Assembly: GCA_019614645.1 (NCBI GenBank)
Contig: JABWDB010000002.1
Coordinates: 22,557,501 to 22,621,500 of the forward strand
Source: Stratiolaelaps scimitus
Lineage: Eukaryota; Arthropoda; Arachnida; Mesostigmata; Laelapidae
Direction: 5' to 3'
Length of the DNA: 64,000 nt
In this document: one piece after another, positions 36,700 through 50,392 of the stretch
How the letters are laid out: every line of letters starts with the position of its first letter
How positions within the stretch are numbered: the stretch's first letter is position 1
Notes under the pieces: model-generated
Database searches by the model: none
What the model saw: only the letters and a program-made list of their open reading frames with translations
What the model was told of the DNA's origin: nothing
Made by a program: the position numbers and the translations under genes

Positions 36700-38622
36700 T
36701 CAAGTTATTTACTTACGTGATTTGTGGTCGATCACTGCTTAATGGCAGCCACCGGGCGGCGTCAACATTAAATGGCAAACAAACATCATCAACAGCAGCC
36801 GGCCGCGTATTGTCAACGGCTTAGTCGCGCGGACACATGAGGCAATGCGCAACAATTATTCAGGCCCGCTTGAGTGCCCGGCAATGCTTCCACCTAAGCA
36901 GTGCGCCTGAGACCTTACCACCAGAAAGACTTGGCACTAGACGACAGCCGCCGCCAAGACAGAGCATAGGTATCTAGCACCGGGTTAGCACGTCGACGTC
37001 GACAATATATGAGATGGCGGCGGTGGCGACAGCAGCAGCATCAGCAGCGTATGATGATGATATCCGGTGGTTGTGTGGTAGCTACAAATAGATACCGGAC
37101 AGCAGACAGCTGACCGACGACTTTGTACGCGTTGAATGTATGCGTCTCTCTGTGTGTGTGTGTGTCAATTAGTCCTTTTCGCCCTACGCTCTACTTCAGA
37201 GCGCGACTCTATCCGCGGCCGATACTGCCCGCCTGAGTATACAGTAATGACATTCATTCAGAAGGAGCTGAATGCGATGAAAGCCGGCTTGCGTGCACAC
37301 AACAGCGTAGCGTCTGGATGAATCAGACGCCCCAGACATTTCTCGCCACCCCGGAAGAGTGGCTGCCTCATCCACTGTTGCTTCTGTTGATTTTCTTCGC
37401 TGAAATGCCGCTTAGCATTTCTTTGGCGGGAAGGTGGCTAGAGGGCGCGGGACGGGCTATAGTTTCGGACATTGTTTCCCGGTACGCATACGTTTTGCCA
37501 GCGATGGTGCCGACAGACGCGGTGCAGGCTGTCGTCAGTCGCATAGTCCAAGGTAGATCATAAACGGTTTCCCGTTCCTTAAGAAAGCAACGATGCCCCA
37601 GTGGGCTTTTCGTTTTGTAATCTGCTCGGCCGTTCTAAACGTTCTGCTAAACGACAGCAAACGATTTAATTTCTATAACAATGAACAGCATAACATGTGA
37701 AGTGCTCTACCCACATGTAATTAACAGCCGTATTTGCAAAACGCGAGCGATATCTCCTTTAATGATTACGTTTGCTCGGGATGCAGTAAGCACCATGGTG
37801 GTACGATTGTGTTGTTCGACCAACTTACTTAGCTTAGACTAATGGTTTAGCTTCAGGCAGCTTCCGATCAATCGATCAATCCGATTGGACGAGAGAGAGG
37901 CAGGTCTGGCCATCAACAGACCAATTGATTGCTATGGCGCGATGTGAAATCTGCTTGGGATTTCACGACGCGGACGTCTTGAATGTTGCCGCTTTCGTTT
38001 TAGTAAAATCTGCATTTTGCAGGTTCATAGGCGGAAATGTTGTCACCACCACGCGTTAATAGCATGGTACACTATGGACGGACAAACGCTTACAAACACA
38101 CATCCAATGTGTCTGTGTGTGCTGTGTCATCGCTTGATGGCAGCTGACTGAACAGCAACAACAGCCGACATAACTTCGGTCATCTTGGCATAAAACTTCG
38201 ATGTTTCTCACCTCCACTCGCAGACCGCTTCGTCTCGTCGACATCTTCGCCTCCCATTGGCATCCATCGACGCTGTGGGGCATTTTGTGAAGCCGTTTAG
38301 TTTTCACTCCTCTACAACATCAAGAGGAAATGCTATTATTGCTGTTGCTGCTGCTGCTGCTTCTGCTATTGCGCACCACCAATAACTTAGCTTAACACTA
38401 GCTCAACTTGTCGACTGATGATGCATCCGCTGTTGAACGCTTGATTCGTTGCCTTACCATCAGAGACGCGGAGGCGCAGTGCGTTACGCGAGCGCCGCAG
38501 CCACTTAGGGCCAGCAGAAGCTTCTTCAGTCAGATTTAGTAATAATAATGGTGGCAGGAACAGAAGCTGTCGTCAGCGATGGAAGCAAGAAGAAGCTAAG
38601 CGTCTCTCGGTGCCTTTTTTCC

Positions 38623-38653
<31 letters not shown>

Positions 38654-40590
38654 TTACTATACACGACGCTTAATCTAGGGAGCGACGCAGCTGGGCGTCC
38701 ACTTCCATGGGATGCAACAACAACACAACGATGACGAGGCTTTCCGAATATTTTGTGATGTTCTCCAACTGTCGACTTACTGCTGCAACAGCAGCAGCAG
38801 CAGCAGCTTATGCGCCACCACGATACGATGCTGCCTGCTATCATAGCCATGATACTTTATATGATAGTTTACGCGCTGCCTGTATTTGCCACTTCATATA
38901 TTACACCCCACTATGGACGCCGCAATGGTCAGTAGGGGGGGGGGGGCTAACGGTAGGAGGACGATATCGCGTCCCGGTTTGCCCATATACGTAGCTTATA
39001 TTATCGTTCGTGTGTCGTGTGCTTCTCGAGAAATTCCCACAATAGCGGTGAAGTGACAACGCATCCTACGCGGTCATCAGGATCCTGTTGTCCTGTCCTG
39101 CGGAAACCTCGCTCGCCAGGTTCAGCGCTATTCAAAGCTAATAGGCTGACCGAGAGGATGGCGGGCTGGCGAACACAAAATTTCAAAGCGAAGGTGAAAT
39201 CGATCCGGGTACGTAAGCGGAAAATCGCCCCACTTCTCGTTGATTTCCAGTCTACGCACGAGACTACACAAATTGCACTTCGTCCTTTTTCATGATCAGA
39301 TCTTACCCGCGGGCTGTCACCGCCGTGACAGCGGCATCTACTCTCGCGCAGTTTGGAAATGGCCGTGCTAGCAATACCGGCGGAGGTGGCCGCCGCGAAT
39401 TTTTGCCTGTAACGCGTCATTACTAGCCGGTGACAAAGCTAACGAAATCATACGGTAGTTCCACATAACGCAAACAACACCGAAGACAAAAACATGAGGA
39501 GTCGACGATAAAAAAAACACAAACACCAATGTTCTACTATTATTGTACTAATCATCAAATAGGAAGACGAAAAGTGCAAACAAACCTTGCTCGGAGAGAA
39601 AAAAAAGCTCGGAGTGAAGGATAAGAGTAGATGGGGGCGAAACTCGAAGCTGTACAAATTGCCGTCGTATCTAATAACGTCGTAAATACCTGGTGGCACT
39701 TGCGGGGTATGAGAGTACCATTGGAACAGTGACGAAAGGGCGTGACCGGCGCTTTGATCACTGACCACTAATCTCGGACTCCGAGCCGAGCTGTGACCAT
39801 AAATCGGCAGCTCGTTTGTATTGGCTAGCATCAGTGAACATTGAATGCCTATAGATTTGGTATTCACCCCGGTGGTGTGATACCTACAGTACCTCTGATA
39901 AACTTACATAAGGAATATTATAATTATAGACTATAATAGCAGTATAAATAATCATTTTGATAGGTATTACAACATTTACATTTGTGTGATGTGTGAACGT
40001 GCGGTAACAGAAAAATATATGACCATTTTGTTATAATGACTATTATTTATATATATATTTTTTTATAACGGTTTCCGAAAATAATCTTTCACACGAGAGC
40101 TTAATCATTCTTTCTCTATATGTTCTCTTCATTACAAAACGCGTTAAAAATCGCACTTGGGTGGACGCTTCGTATTTGAGAGTCAATATTTGGCAAAGTC
40201 TATATGAACGAATATACAACGACTCCCATTGCGAATAGATACTATAATAATTATTCTACAATTTACGATATTGCTAAAGTCTAAGGGATGCTCGTAAAGT
40301 TGCGCTACCATATGGGAGATTAAACAACGTTTGGTGGCTTCGAAGATAACGTCTCATGTAATCTTTCCCTGCTCTTTCAGTATATATATACATATATATA
40401 TATATTTGGCTAGTAAAGCATGCATTTTAGATTAAAAAAAACTAAAATACAAACATTCAACAAAATATCCACAAATATAATAATTATCTCGGAGGACTTG
40501 AAACTTTAGTTGAATCTTGAGAAGCTAGTTGCAGGAAACAATTAAGGAAAATAATTGCAGAAATGATTTGGAAGCCGTCAAAGTTAGTTT
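36700..40590. other. Non-coding stretch
   Basis: No supportable gene. A 139-codon minus-strand ORF (39001-39420) sits in a GC-rich patch, but it has no domain, splice context or upstream signal. A G10 run is at about 38936-38946. Confidence 0.35.
38622..38656. repeat. (GCT)n / (GTT)n compound microsatellite
   Basis: TGC units run into TTG units. Confidence 0.85.
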
Positions 40591-40596
40591 AGTCTC

Positions 40597-40701
40597 TCAT
40601 GGGGATTGCGAAATGTCGCGAACATCCTGTAAGTCTAAAAGAGCATTTAATAAATACATGCCAATGGCAGAAATGTTGGGATCGGACTTCGAGACACTCA
40701 C
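40597..40701 (-). CDS. Candidate minus-strand terminal exon
   Basis: A very strong minus-strand acceptor, a pyrimidine-rich run ending GTCGTTTCAG, precedes 40701. The frame starting exactly at the first base is open for 34 codons to a TGA (40599-40597). The peptide looks natural: SKSDPNISAIGMYLLNALLD, then LQDVRDISQSP. One other frame is also open to a stop. Upstream on this strand, a GAG-GTAAAC donor (exon end 40815) lies across a 113-nt intron and would join in phase 0, with an ATG two codons before the donor. The family is not recognised. The gene would be antisense to, and nested in, the host intron. Confidence 0.35.
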   Translation of the reverse strand: MSVSKSDPNISAIGMYLLNALLDLQDVRDISQSP

Positions 40702-41590
40702 CTGAAACGACACAAAAAGAACATGTTAAGACAATGCAATAACGAGTATCAAATGGCTACGTCGCGTCTACGATTACCCTGTGCTCAGTTCTGAGATACG
40801 AACAATATGTTTACCTCCATATGTAGCCCCAAAGGTAGTAGTAAGGTTTTGATGCAAATGATAGTTCAATATCCACGACGCAAGATTGGATCTCGATCGC
40901 TCAGCCCTTCTGAGGACTAATTTTTGCATTTTGACGTGGATCTTTATGAACATGTCCTTCTGCTCGCAAATCTAAAAACAAAATGGTCAACTTGCGCGAT
41001 AAAATATAACGCACAAAAACCCATACTTTCATATCATAAATACGTTTGGTGCAACCTACAAAAAAACCCTTATTTTCAGGCATCACATCGAATGACGCCC
41101 AAGTGTCGATGCATTTAGAGCTTAAGTGTCACCACACACTCGCCAATCATATCATCATGTCTACCCCATGTCTCTTAGTTGGCACCATCTGTTCCAGCGG
41201 CGAAATTATGAACGCCAAGTTCGCCGGAGACTGAAATAATGCGCGGTAGTGGAAACGTGAAATATTCCCCAACGTCGAACAAACGCATGGAAGTGAAAGT
41301 GGTATAACTATGTAAACCGTTTATGACGATAATCGTCGCAGGTCATTTTAGTTCACTCACATTATGAACGCCATAACATAACAATGCCCCCCTCTTCTAG
41401 CCCTAGCGAAATACTGCTGCGCACAGTCATATAGCTAAGTAATTGCCTTGAGTGAATAAAATACGTACAATGGAGTAACCGCGCTTATCTTAGTGTTATA
41501 GTACATGTGTCGCGTTCGTCTCAGGCAAACGCGCTAAGATTTCGACTTGGTAACCACTGCTCTAACCGCAACTGTGTTGTCGTTCCACAG

Positions 41591-41648
41591 GGTTCCGGAT
41601 GACTGTGCCGAGTTTCCTGTATCGGACGTTCCTGCTGCTCTGGCTGAA
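41591..41648 (+). CDS. Second coding exon of the unidentified + strand gene
   Basis: The 58-nt exon lies between a GTTCCACAG acceptor and a GTAAGT donor. Its first G completes the Lys codon begun at 6418, and 19 codons follow (VPDDCAEFPVSDVPAALAE), ending in phase 0. The joined segment is acidic with several prolines, with no recognised domain. One alternative frame is also open through this exon, so the reading frame rests on the phase of the exon at 6312. The open frame continues well past the donor (to 42083), but that part is repeat-rich and looks intronic. Confidence 0.5.
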
Positions 41649-42439
41649 GTAAGTACATATATCATATGTGGAGAAAAAATGATTCTATCTCTGATGATGC
41701 AGAACCCTCCGCGGTGTTCGCTTCTGCGTATAATTCTTAGGAGAGAAAAAAATAAAGGATGTGGGGTCCATAGGTTCGCTAAATGTTCCCGAGGGCCTCA
41801 GCTACAGAGCGTCCAGATACTACGCGCCCCTACAATAGATGTGTCTCTAGTACGTGTGTATGCGTGTATCTATGTATGTGTATATATGACATTATATATT
41901 GTGTGCGTAGACAGTAATAAGTGTCCACCGTCTTCTGGACCTACTGGAGCTTTTTCGCCGAAACCGAAAAATAATAATGACCATAATATCGTGGCGAGAG
42001 TTAGACGAGCGGTTTTAATAAATGTTAGGGTATATAATGCAAAAAAAAATCAAAATTTACGCATTCACCGCAAATATCTATGACCACAATAATGGTGGCA
42101 CGTTGTCAATTTCAGAATAAAATACAGTGCAGGCGAAAAATAACACTCGAACAGCGGCAGATTGATAGAGAGAGGTTGGCTAGATATATCAGCCATAAAA
42201 GATATTCATGTCTCAGACAGCGTCAATCATCATGTAGTAGTGTAGCTATTACCGTTATGATTTTTATTCTTACGAAGAAATTGCACCAGCATACACGTAT
42301 CGCAGTGCTCTCGCACTCAATTCCGCTATAAGGCGAAACAGTGACTTGTCGCGACGATCTTTGACGATCAGACAGAATATTCGGCCATAACTGCCGCAAC
42401 ATCAGCGGCCACGGACGACGACAGTAGCGGTCCAAAGGA

Positions 42440-42474
42440 TCGGCAGCAGCAGCAGTCGTTGTTGTTGTTGTTGT
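42440..42474. repeat. (CAG)n adjoining (GTT)n
   Basis: Four CAG units followed by about seven GTT units. Confidence 0.85.
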
Positions 42475-43287
42475 ATGAGTAGACGTACTAATACACGAAG
42501 CGTACGCATCTCGCCACTGAAGTCAGCTGGCTGATCTCTTCCTGTGACGTCTACCGTTCGGAATTGATGTCAATGACGATCGGTTGACGCGGGGAATTGA
42601 AAACATCGACCTCACTTCGTACAAAACGATTTCGACCTCTCCAGTAAATGTGAAATGACTTTACATAGCGTTGCGTACCGACTCAGACCGTTGGAGAGCA
42701 GAACATCAGGTGCTGGCGACGACATCGGTACGGTGCAGAATAAATTGAATCGTCATTGACTTCGAATGCGATAGGATAGTTATGGTGGTCCTGTTAGAAA
42801 AAAAATGCCGCGTTGAATTGTGGCGGCGGCGGCGAGATATACTGTAAAATGGAAAATCGCAATGCAGGTTCAAACCGCGAACCGGGAAAACCGAGTGATA
42901 GTATCTGAACGATTTTGCTCAAAGCAGCGCAAATTATGGAATACAGCCACACTCAATGCACTCGAAAATGATGCGGAGGAAAGATGTACACTTCACGCTC
43001 TGGCTTGTAAGGTTCTATACTGCGTATTACCAAAAACAAAAAAGCTCGAGCGACCACGATTTCGATTCAATCTGGCCGCTTTGAGGGTGGGTTACTCGTG
43101 TCGAAAGATGATTTTAAATGAGGGTATATATATTTTATATATATATATATACAAACGTAAGCAAACCCTCGAATCGATTATGCTAATGATAGCAGTATGG
43201 CGTAGCTAACAAAACGCCAGTTACGTATCCCCGATTCATTTATAATATAACATGGATATATTTTCACATACACACACATGCATATAT

Positions 43288-43308
43288 GTATATATATATA
43301 TATATATG
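43288..43308. repeat. (TA)n microsatellite
   Basis: A TA array next to a CA-rich tract. A second TA array is at 43128-43151. Confidence 0.85.
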
Positions 43309-43798
43309 CATAATACGATTGTATGTAACTCGTGTATGTCTACAGTGTACTTAGCGAAGGACTAATCGTCGTTCGTTTTGCCTTCAATCTAATTATCAGT
43401 AAAAAAAAAGAAGATTTGTCTATCTATGTGGAATTCCCATATAGATGACGGTTGCTCCTCCTGCTGACGCTGAAAGTGGCTCACCACGGCTGCCGCTGCT
43501 GAGGGATGTGGCTAATTTCTTCTATCTATCTGTTGATCTGCCTGAACGTTAGCGGCCTGCTGTTCGCTTCCCTCGTCGCATTTTTTTTTGTTTCTTTTCA
43601 ATCATGTGCCATCCAACCGGTCAGCTAGTATGAACCAATCATAGCCTCTGACCTCGTACGTCCTTGACCAAGGGCAAACACAATAATCTGCCCTATCCAG
43701 ACATCGGAACAGCTGAGAGGCCTGTGGCGTCGCACACAACCTCACCAGCGGGGACTATGCCGCCGGACGACTCACAAGAACAGCATCGAATAACACTA

Positions 43799-43844
43799 GA
43801 ACAACAACAACAACAACAGCGACATTAGCAACAACAATAACAAC
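43799..43844. repeat. (CAA)n array
   Basis: CAA units, interrupted once by CAGCGACATTAG. Confidence 0.85.
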
Positions 43845-44183
43845 ATCGCTGTCGTCGCCGTCATCAACAACCGCAACGATAACAACACCGCCATAACGGG
43901 ACGCCTTAGCAAATAGCCACGAACAAGCCCGTCAGCAATTTTTTTCTCCCTATTTTCGTCACTTAATCACATGTCGTCGGACGACCATAGCGATGGGCCG
44001 TCTAGCTATCCCTCGAGACAGATGAAGACAAAAAAAAACAAGTGAAGACGAGAAAAATGTGTGTGAGAAAACGCTGTATTAACAATCGCCCCCCGTGGCA
44101 GCAGAAGGCACTGGACGAACGGCACAGGGCTATGCATATACTAAGAGTCTATATATGATTTCTATGTCGAATCTATGCCGCGC

Positions 44184-44206
44184 GCTCTCTCTCTCTCTCT
44201 CTCTCT
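44184..44206. repeat. (CT)n microsatellite
   Basis: Eleven CT units. Confidence 0.9.
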
Positions 44207-44456
44207 TTCTATCTGACGTATCTTCTTTTGAAGAAAAGCGACACCTCGTCCGAACCGATCCGGTGATCCTAGTGATCCAAAACAGAGTTCTGTCAGTTCC
44301 ACAGAGCACAGAGATTTGGCCGGCAGCTCCTATTCAGTAAAGCCAGTGGCAGCCGAGAACGCCGCGGCTGTCTGGTGCCACAAACGTTCCTGTTGTTGCG
44401 ACTAAAAGAAGTGTGCGTTTTAGCAACGAATTTGTTAAATCAAAAGGATGATCATA

Positions 44457-44488
44457 ATAAATAAATAAATAAATAAATACATAAATAA
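44457..44488. repeat. (AAAT)n microsatellite
   Basis: Tandem TAAA units with one TACA interruption. Confidence 0.85.
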
Positions 44489-46949
44489 GTATAAACAGAT
44501 GACAGCGAGCAATTGAGAGAAATCCACGAAGACTCATACAGATGTCGTTGACTTCAGTGGAGCCATATACTCGTGAAAAATTTCACTGTTCCTGTTGACG
44601 AACCGTTCAGGTCAGCTATCGTTGTATAGCTATGTGTATGTGTGTGTGTGTTGACGGTACTTTCAAGGGTTCAGAAATACTCTTTTTTCATTACGTTTCT
44701 TACAGCCGATGGGAAACAAAGCGGTTGACTGTCTAAGCAGGGTCCATGAATATACTATTCATCATCATTGTCGTTGAGCTTTCGTTTGTAATGTCTTCGT
44801 ATATTTATGACATGGTGGACAGCGATCATGAGGTGACCATCGCGCCTGTCCATGGCGTTTCTGTCAGAATTTGTTGTTTAATCCATTTGAGCAGATTATG
44901 TTAGTTGACTCGGACAGAAGCTGCTATTCGACATTTATGTTACATCTTAAAATAGCAAAATATTATGCAAATACGACCTCCACTTGAATCCTCTGAAGGG
45001 TGAACAGCGTTTCGAAAGAGCAAAGCAGATCGTCTGTACCGACGCGAGCAGTACATGGAGAAAGCTAACGTCTCCACTCATCGGCTCCTAAGTATAATGG
45101 CTTATCCTATAATGGTCTAGTCTGTGCGCTTGGCAACCCATTGACAACCCTTTGTACATACTTCGGATATGCTAGTTATCACAGGCAATCCGACAACGAA
45201 CGAATCGATTACGCAACCGGCGTACGCGAACTGCGAGTGATAAGTGCGGAGAATGCAGGCATCATTTTTGTTCAAATACTGCTGTGGTTCCCCCAAGAAC
45301 AACACTATTACCTTGTCCGCCGTTAAGTTGATTCGAACATCCACATTAGTCTCGTGTGCGAGCGAACAAAAAAAAACGAAACGATTATTGCGTACACATC
45401 AAATATTATCAACATTCATCTAATGGTAATTACTGCTACGATCCGCATCACCATTACTGAAAATTGCTGTCAGGCTAACGCTATATAGGTGTATATTAGG
45501 AAAGCATCGAGCAAAAAACCCCCACCACGAACATCAAATGATATATATGTACAAGCAAGTCAACCGGATGCACTGATGCTACCCGAGCGCTACGGCCGTG
45601 ACCCTTGTCTCCTAGTCGGAGCGGTGGTGTTATCCAAGTCCACCTAGCTGGTGCATATATAATAGATATCCTACTGGTAGTAGTAGTTGTAGTACTTGAT
45701 TATAATAAGAAAAAAATTGACAAGAGGATCGTCTCTTAGCTGTCCTCCCTCAAATCACTTATCAAAGGAAGTGAAGGTGAGACATATATATATATGGTTA
45801 GTTAGTTACTGCGCGGTGTAAAAAACAACTGTTGTACAGAAAATTCTTGGCACTAAATTCCGCGCACCCGTCCGAGCTGAGCTGCTATTTTTCGCCTCAT
45901 TGGTTATCGTAGTAATATGATTATTAATATTATTATTATTATTAATGTTATTCGCTGAATTTATTATTAGGCTGTTGTTATCATCCTGAAAGCGATTTAA
46001 GAAAGACCGATAATGACACTGTGCCTACTGCATAATGACTCCGCATACCTACCAGACATCTGTAACGGGAAGTTTCGATTTTAAAAATATTGGAAACATA
46101 CCTAGCATAGTTGCATCTGTGCGAAATACACAGTTGTTTGTATATCTGTGGGACTTTTTTTTGTGAATTTTGTATTTCGTTGCCGATGCTGCGGCTCGTG
46201 TTATTATCTTGCGCGTTGTCGCCGTTTGCTGACAACATTTTGTCTATCTGGTCCGCCGAATCAGCTCAGACCTGCGACTCCTGTGACGTAATCCATGTCA
46301 CCGACTCATCCCGTCCGGAGATTACGGTCACGACAGTTAATCTGTGATTGTGATTTGCCTGTCAAACTCGCAGGGTTCATCCGCAATTCAATAATCACCT
46401 ACTTACTTGTCTGCAGGATATACACACATAGGCAAACAGAGCGAGCCACAAGGCGAATGTCTGCACACGACAACCGACCGCAGGGATCACCTCGTTCTAT
46501 AAACGTACATCAGGGCAGCAGCAGCAGCATTGGCTAATATTGGCTAGCCAAATCGTCAAACATACATGTACAACACGGCTGCAGGCGTTCGGTCGACGTT
46601 CGCAGAAATGAAGCTTGTGAAGGTCTGTATGTATTCCAGACTTCATTCACTGTGCAGTGAAATCCGAAATACTTCCAAATTTCCAGCGGCACACGTTTAC
46701 CCTTTAGCCCTCGCAGCAGCAGCGGCTGTATCCGCAGCAGCAGCAGCCGCAGTAGGTAAAATGCCATCGCGAACAGTAAAATGCCAAGCGTAGCAGCCAA
46801 TGAACACGGTACGATGGACCGTTGTGTGAAGTACTATACCAGCGATATGTTTTCGCTCTAATTGCGACGGCAACTATGAAAGCGTCTGCGCGTGTCTTGA
46901 TTGGCTAATACGCAATAGTGTGTTCCGATAGGTGCACGTAAGCATCGAG

Positions 46950-46955
46950 ACACGC

Positions 46956-46986
<31 letters not shown>
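46950..46986. repeat. (CA)n microsatellite
   Basis: CA units, the first few interrupted by G. Confidence 0.9.
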
Positions 46987-49900
46987 TGATCACAAGGGAA
47001 TATGCCAGGCAGAAGAAGATACACAGGTAGATATCTATATCGCCATTACGACAGACGAAGTAAAAAATAATACTCGATGTTTTCATTGAGCTCTGCTGAT
47101 TAACCTCCAACGACTGGATACACCAGTTCACAATTTCGGGGGATGTATGCGATATCAGCAGCGGTGGCGGCGGCAGTAACAGCAGCCACATTGAAATTCG
47201 GACCGGCAGAGAGATTCGTAGAAATGCAACATGTAACACGGGGCATAATCTTCGAATAATTGGCTACCACTATCCGTCAGTTTGTTCGGGATTGGCGATG
47301 TTGAAAAATGTAGTTTAACTTAAAGCAGGTTGTTGTATCGAACACGAACTCTTTTTAGGCCATTCAATGGTGGCATCGTCTGGTTATTCTTCTGCCTCAT
47401 TATCCCGCTATCACTCTGTCTGTAATTGTGTGCAGCAGCTGACACGATCGTACAACGAACTAGATGGCCAACGAGCGACCCTCTGACCAGGTGATCCCGG
47501 TCGCATGTAGCCGATTATCGCACAGTTTCCAGTTTCTACAGCAATTTATAAATGTGTAGCTGTCAATAAACGAATGCGAGTGTGTGAGCTGTGCCTGTGC
47601 ACATTCGAATGTCCATGGGCAAATATGATATTTCATCCCAGTATTCGGCGCTTTCACCTTTCTATTCGGCGCTTGACGTTCCACGTACGATGGGACTTTG
47701 TATTGTATTACAAACACACAAATAGCGTGTGTGCATCTGGATGCAGTGGTCGCGGTTGTCCCGCAGCAGGAACTAAGATACACGCGAACAATCTTTAGAT
47801 CTAGTCATTAGTCGGGCAGCTAATTATGCTGACGGCCCATCCGAAACCAGCGACATTGGTGAACGCGCCACCATGTGTGAGGATAATGTTTTCCCGTATT
47901 CTCACGTGAGCGCACAATACGGCGGGAGCCATACGAGTCAGTATGTTCATGTATATATACATATATATCGCCAATGACCAGTGCAGATTCTTGTGATTCA
48001 GATGGCGACGCACAAAGGTATAGCAGCGACCGGATTGGCGGCATACTAGCACGAACGATTTGTACAATTTGGATTGACTACGGCACACGCCGTCGTCTTT
48101 CGACCATCATTCTTCTGCGATTCGCCAGTAATCTTTAAGTGGTGGTAAAAAAAAAGGCTGATATGAGACACTAGCCAAGGTCATGGTGAAATTCTTGTGG
48201 CTGCTCGCGGTTAGGTACTTCCCTATGGCTGTCAATTGCTTCATGGCGCGGTGGTAGTGTACTTCATGCGTACAACGGTGAGCCTGCACCGACAATTTAT
48301 CATAGAATCGATATGTGTACTGTAAGGAACCACTTGAACATCAAACAGACAGGCTGTTGTTGGATCGTTACTTCAAGCTGGTGAAACTCGCTTATGAATC
48401 TGTTCTATATCAGGCATGCCGTGTATAAGATTTAAAAACGATACAGCAAATTCAAACTTAACAATAAATAAAATAAAATGCACACAAAGTGATGAGAGCA
48501 TCAACACAAGGTTCACCAACACCTTGCTTCCCCTCGTTCAGCAACGCTGCATACGAACTCTAGCTAGTTACCTGGCTCGCTTTTATATCGTTTACTAGAA
48601 TGTCCTTCGATATGGTATATGACGCTTTTTTACATTTATTGTAAAAGTAATAATGATCAACAGGGTGGCCAGCCATATTTTGCGTGCAAATGAAGCTAAC
48701 GGAATATTTTGTCCAAACAGCACGGCTGGTGCCAATGTGAAATTAAGCCCATTTTAATGATGGCTAAGCGGTCAGATTGAAAGTGAGTGTCCAAAATCTA
48801 GTCTTCAATGACCACCGAATATCTCAGCCTATCCGCAACCGGCGATTTGCAACAGATCGCTTATGACCAAAAAAAAACAGGGAATCTGCAGCGATGTCGA
48901 AGGCCACACTTGCAAATAAGTCGGCTCGAATTAGCTTCCAATGAAATTGTCAATCAGCTACAAAAGGAGATTATCATTATTTAAACAAAAGCAAGAAACG
49001 CTGCTCTGCTTTCTATATAACCTTCGTCTGCAAATAAATACATTGAATTATAATTTTCCTCATTATACAAAATCTACTGTTCAGCTTCATTTCATTGAGT
49101 CTGAAGCAATCTGCTGATGAATGCTCACAATTAGTTGATGCATCGCACCAACTCGCACCACAGAAAATACGAAGTAACGGCGGGCACACACTCAGGAGCA
49201 TAAATCCAAAAAAAAAATAGCATATCTTACAAAAATACATGAACAACTTCAACAACAGTTTGATGGTTCGATTAAACCACCCTCTCCGGTGCAGCCTCCT
49301 CGTGTTAATTTTTACTATTCATCGACGTCCAGAGTTCCACTGAAATTGTCCCCTCCTGCGAGTATCTCTCTCTCGCTCTCTCATTTTTAAGTTGCGTTTT
49401 TTTTGCTCCATTGACATGCCATTGTATCCTGCCGGAAAACGCCAATCGATGTATGGGCCTTTTCTTCTTATTATTTTTTTGTTAGCTTCGGCCCACCGTG
49501 CTCGGTAATCGCTTTAAAATAGCGGCCATCCAGCAATCAATGGCTGCTATAGCAGCCGAACGCAGCGAACAGAAGCTATTCCAGCTATACTACCTCCTTC
49601 TAAATAAAACGAATTTCTTTTTCTTTCTCGTAAATTTATTCATTGCTCTGCCTTCTCGTTGTTCACTGCCGGTACTGCGGACGCTGGCTGACGCTCAATC
49701 GGAAAGAAGAAGACAAGAAAAAAAAAAAACGAAATTGCACGAGGGGAGATGGGAGGCGAGCTAGAGGAATCAGAGAACGCCGCCGTGACGGGAGCCGCCA
49801 ATACAGCTGCTACTCACAATTGCGTTTACTAGCATCGTTCTGCTATCGACCATTTCAATCATGCAGGCACTGGGTTTAGCTTCTTCGTCGGCACTACCGT

Positions 49901-50293
49901 TTGCGCGTTTGTGACGTCCGCGCCGGTTGGCTGTCCTGAGGTGCTTCGCAACGTCATAACTGAACTAAATCCACAAAAAACTATACGCGCCATAGACAGC
50001 CGGCGGCGAGCGTCGTTGGGATTATCGAGTTACAGGCGCAATCACCTTTTGGGACTTTGTCTCGGTTCTCTTTTTTGTTTCTAATCAAACGGTACGAGTG
50101 TGCAAAAAAAAATGCTATTGCAAAGAGAAGAGATACGGCCAACGCAAACAAGTACATAACGCGGTCGGTTTCTTGAACTCTCTTGGCTTATTCACTGAGA
50201 AGAAGAAAATGCTAACTAATAGGACTGAACGTTGCAGCAAAGAGAGAAAAATAAACACACGTTGCTTTTCTAATTGATATATCCCCATCTATA

Positions 50294-50298
<5 letters not shown>

Positions 50299-50333
<35 letters not shown>

Positions 50334-50392
50334 TATATATATATTAATTATAAAGATATGTAATATATATATCATATTACAATATTATATAG
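50299..50392. repeat. Long AT-rich low-complexity tract
   Basis: A (TA)15 core followed by imperfect TA and TTA sequence, almost without G or C for about 90 bases. Confidence 0.85.

Larger units (their letters stand above)
6419..41590 (+). other. Giant intron 1 (about 35 kb)
   Basis: The proposed intron is bounded by GTGAGT and GTTCCACAG and is 35,172 bases long. It contains most of the accessory content of the window: the antisense Gag-integrase ORF, many microsatellites, several GC-rich islands, and isolated exon-like segments on both strands. The intron call is inferred from phase match, not from transcript data. Confidence 0.45.

Noticed and set aside
37136..37563. Two consecutive + strand ORFs ending in a segment with natural-looking composition
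   Set aside because: No strong acceptor or donor and no recognisable family. The first ORF is partly a GT-repeat translation.
39001..39867. Two 139-codon minus-strand ORFs
   Set aside because: No domains or splice signals. One lies in a GC-rich patch where stops are rare.
41649..42083. Extension of the exon at 41591 as one 178-codon ORF
   Set aside because: A consensus GTAAGT donor ends the exon at 41648. The extension is repeat-rich and unlike a protein, so it is read as intron.
45795..45985. Asn-rich minus-strand frame after a strong acceptor
   Set aside because: The frame is open largely because it reads through an AAT array. It may be real, but the repeat alone can explain it.
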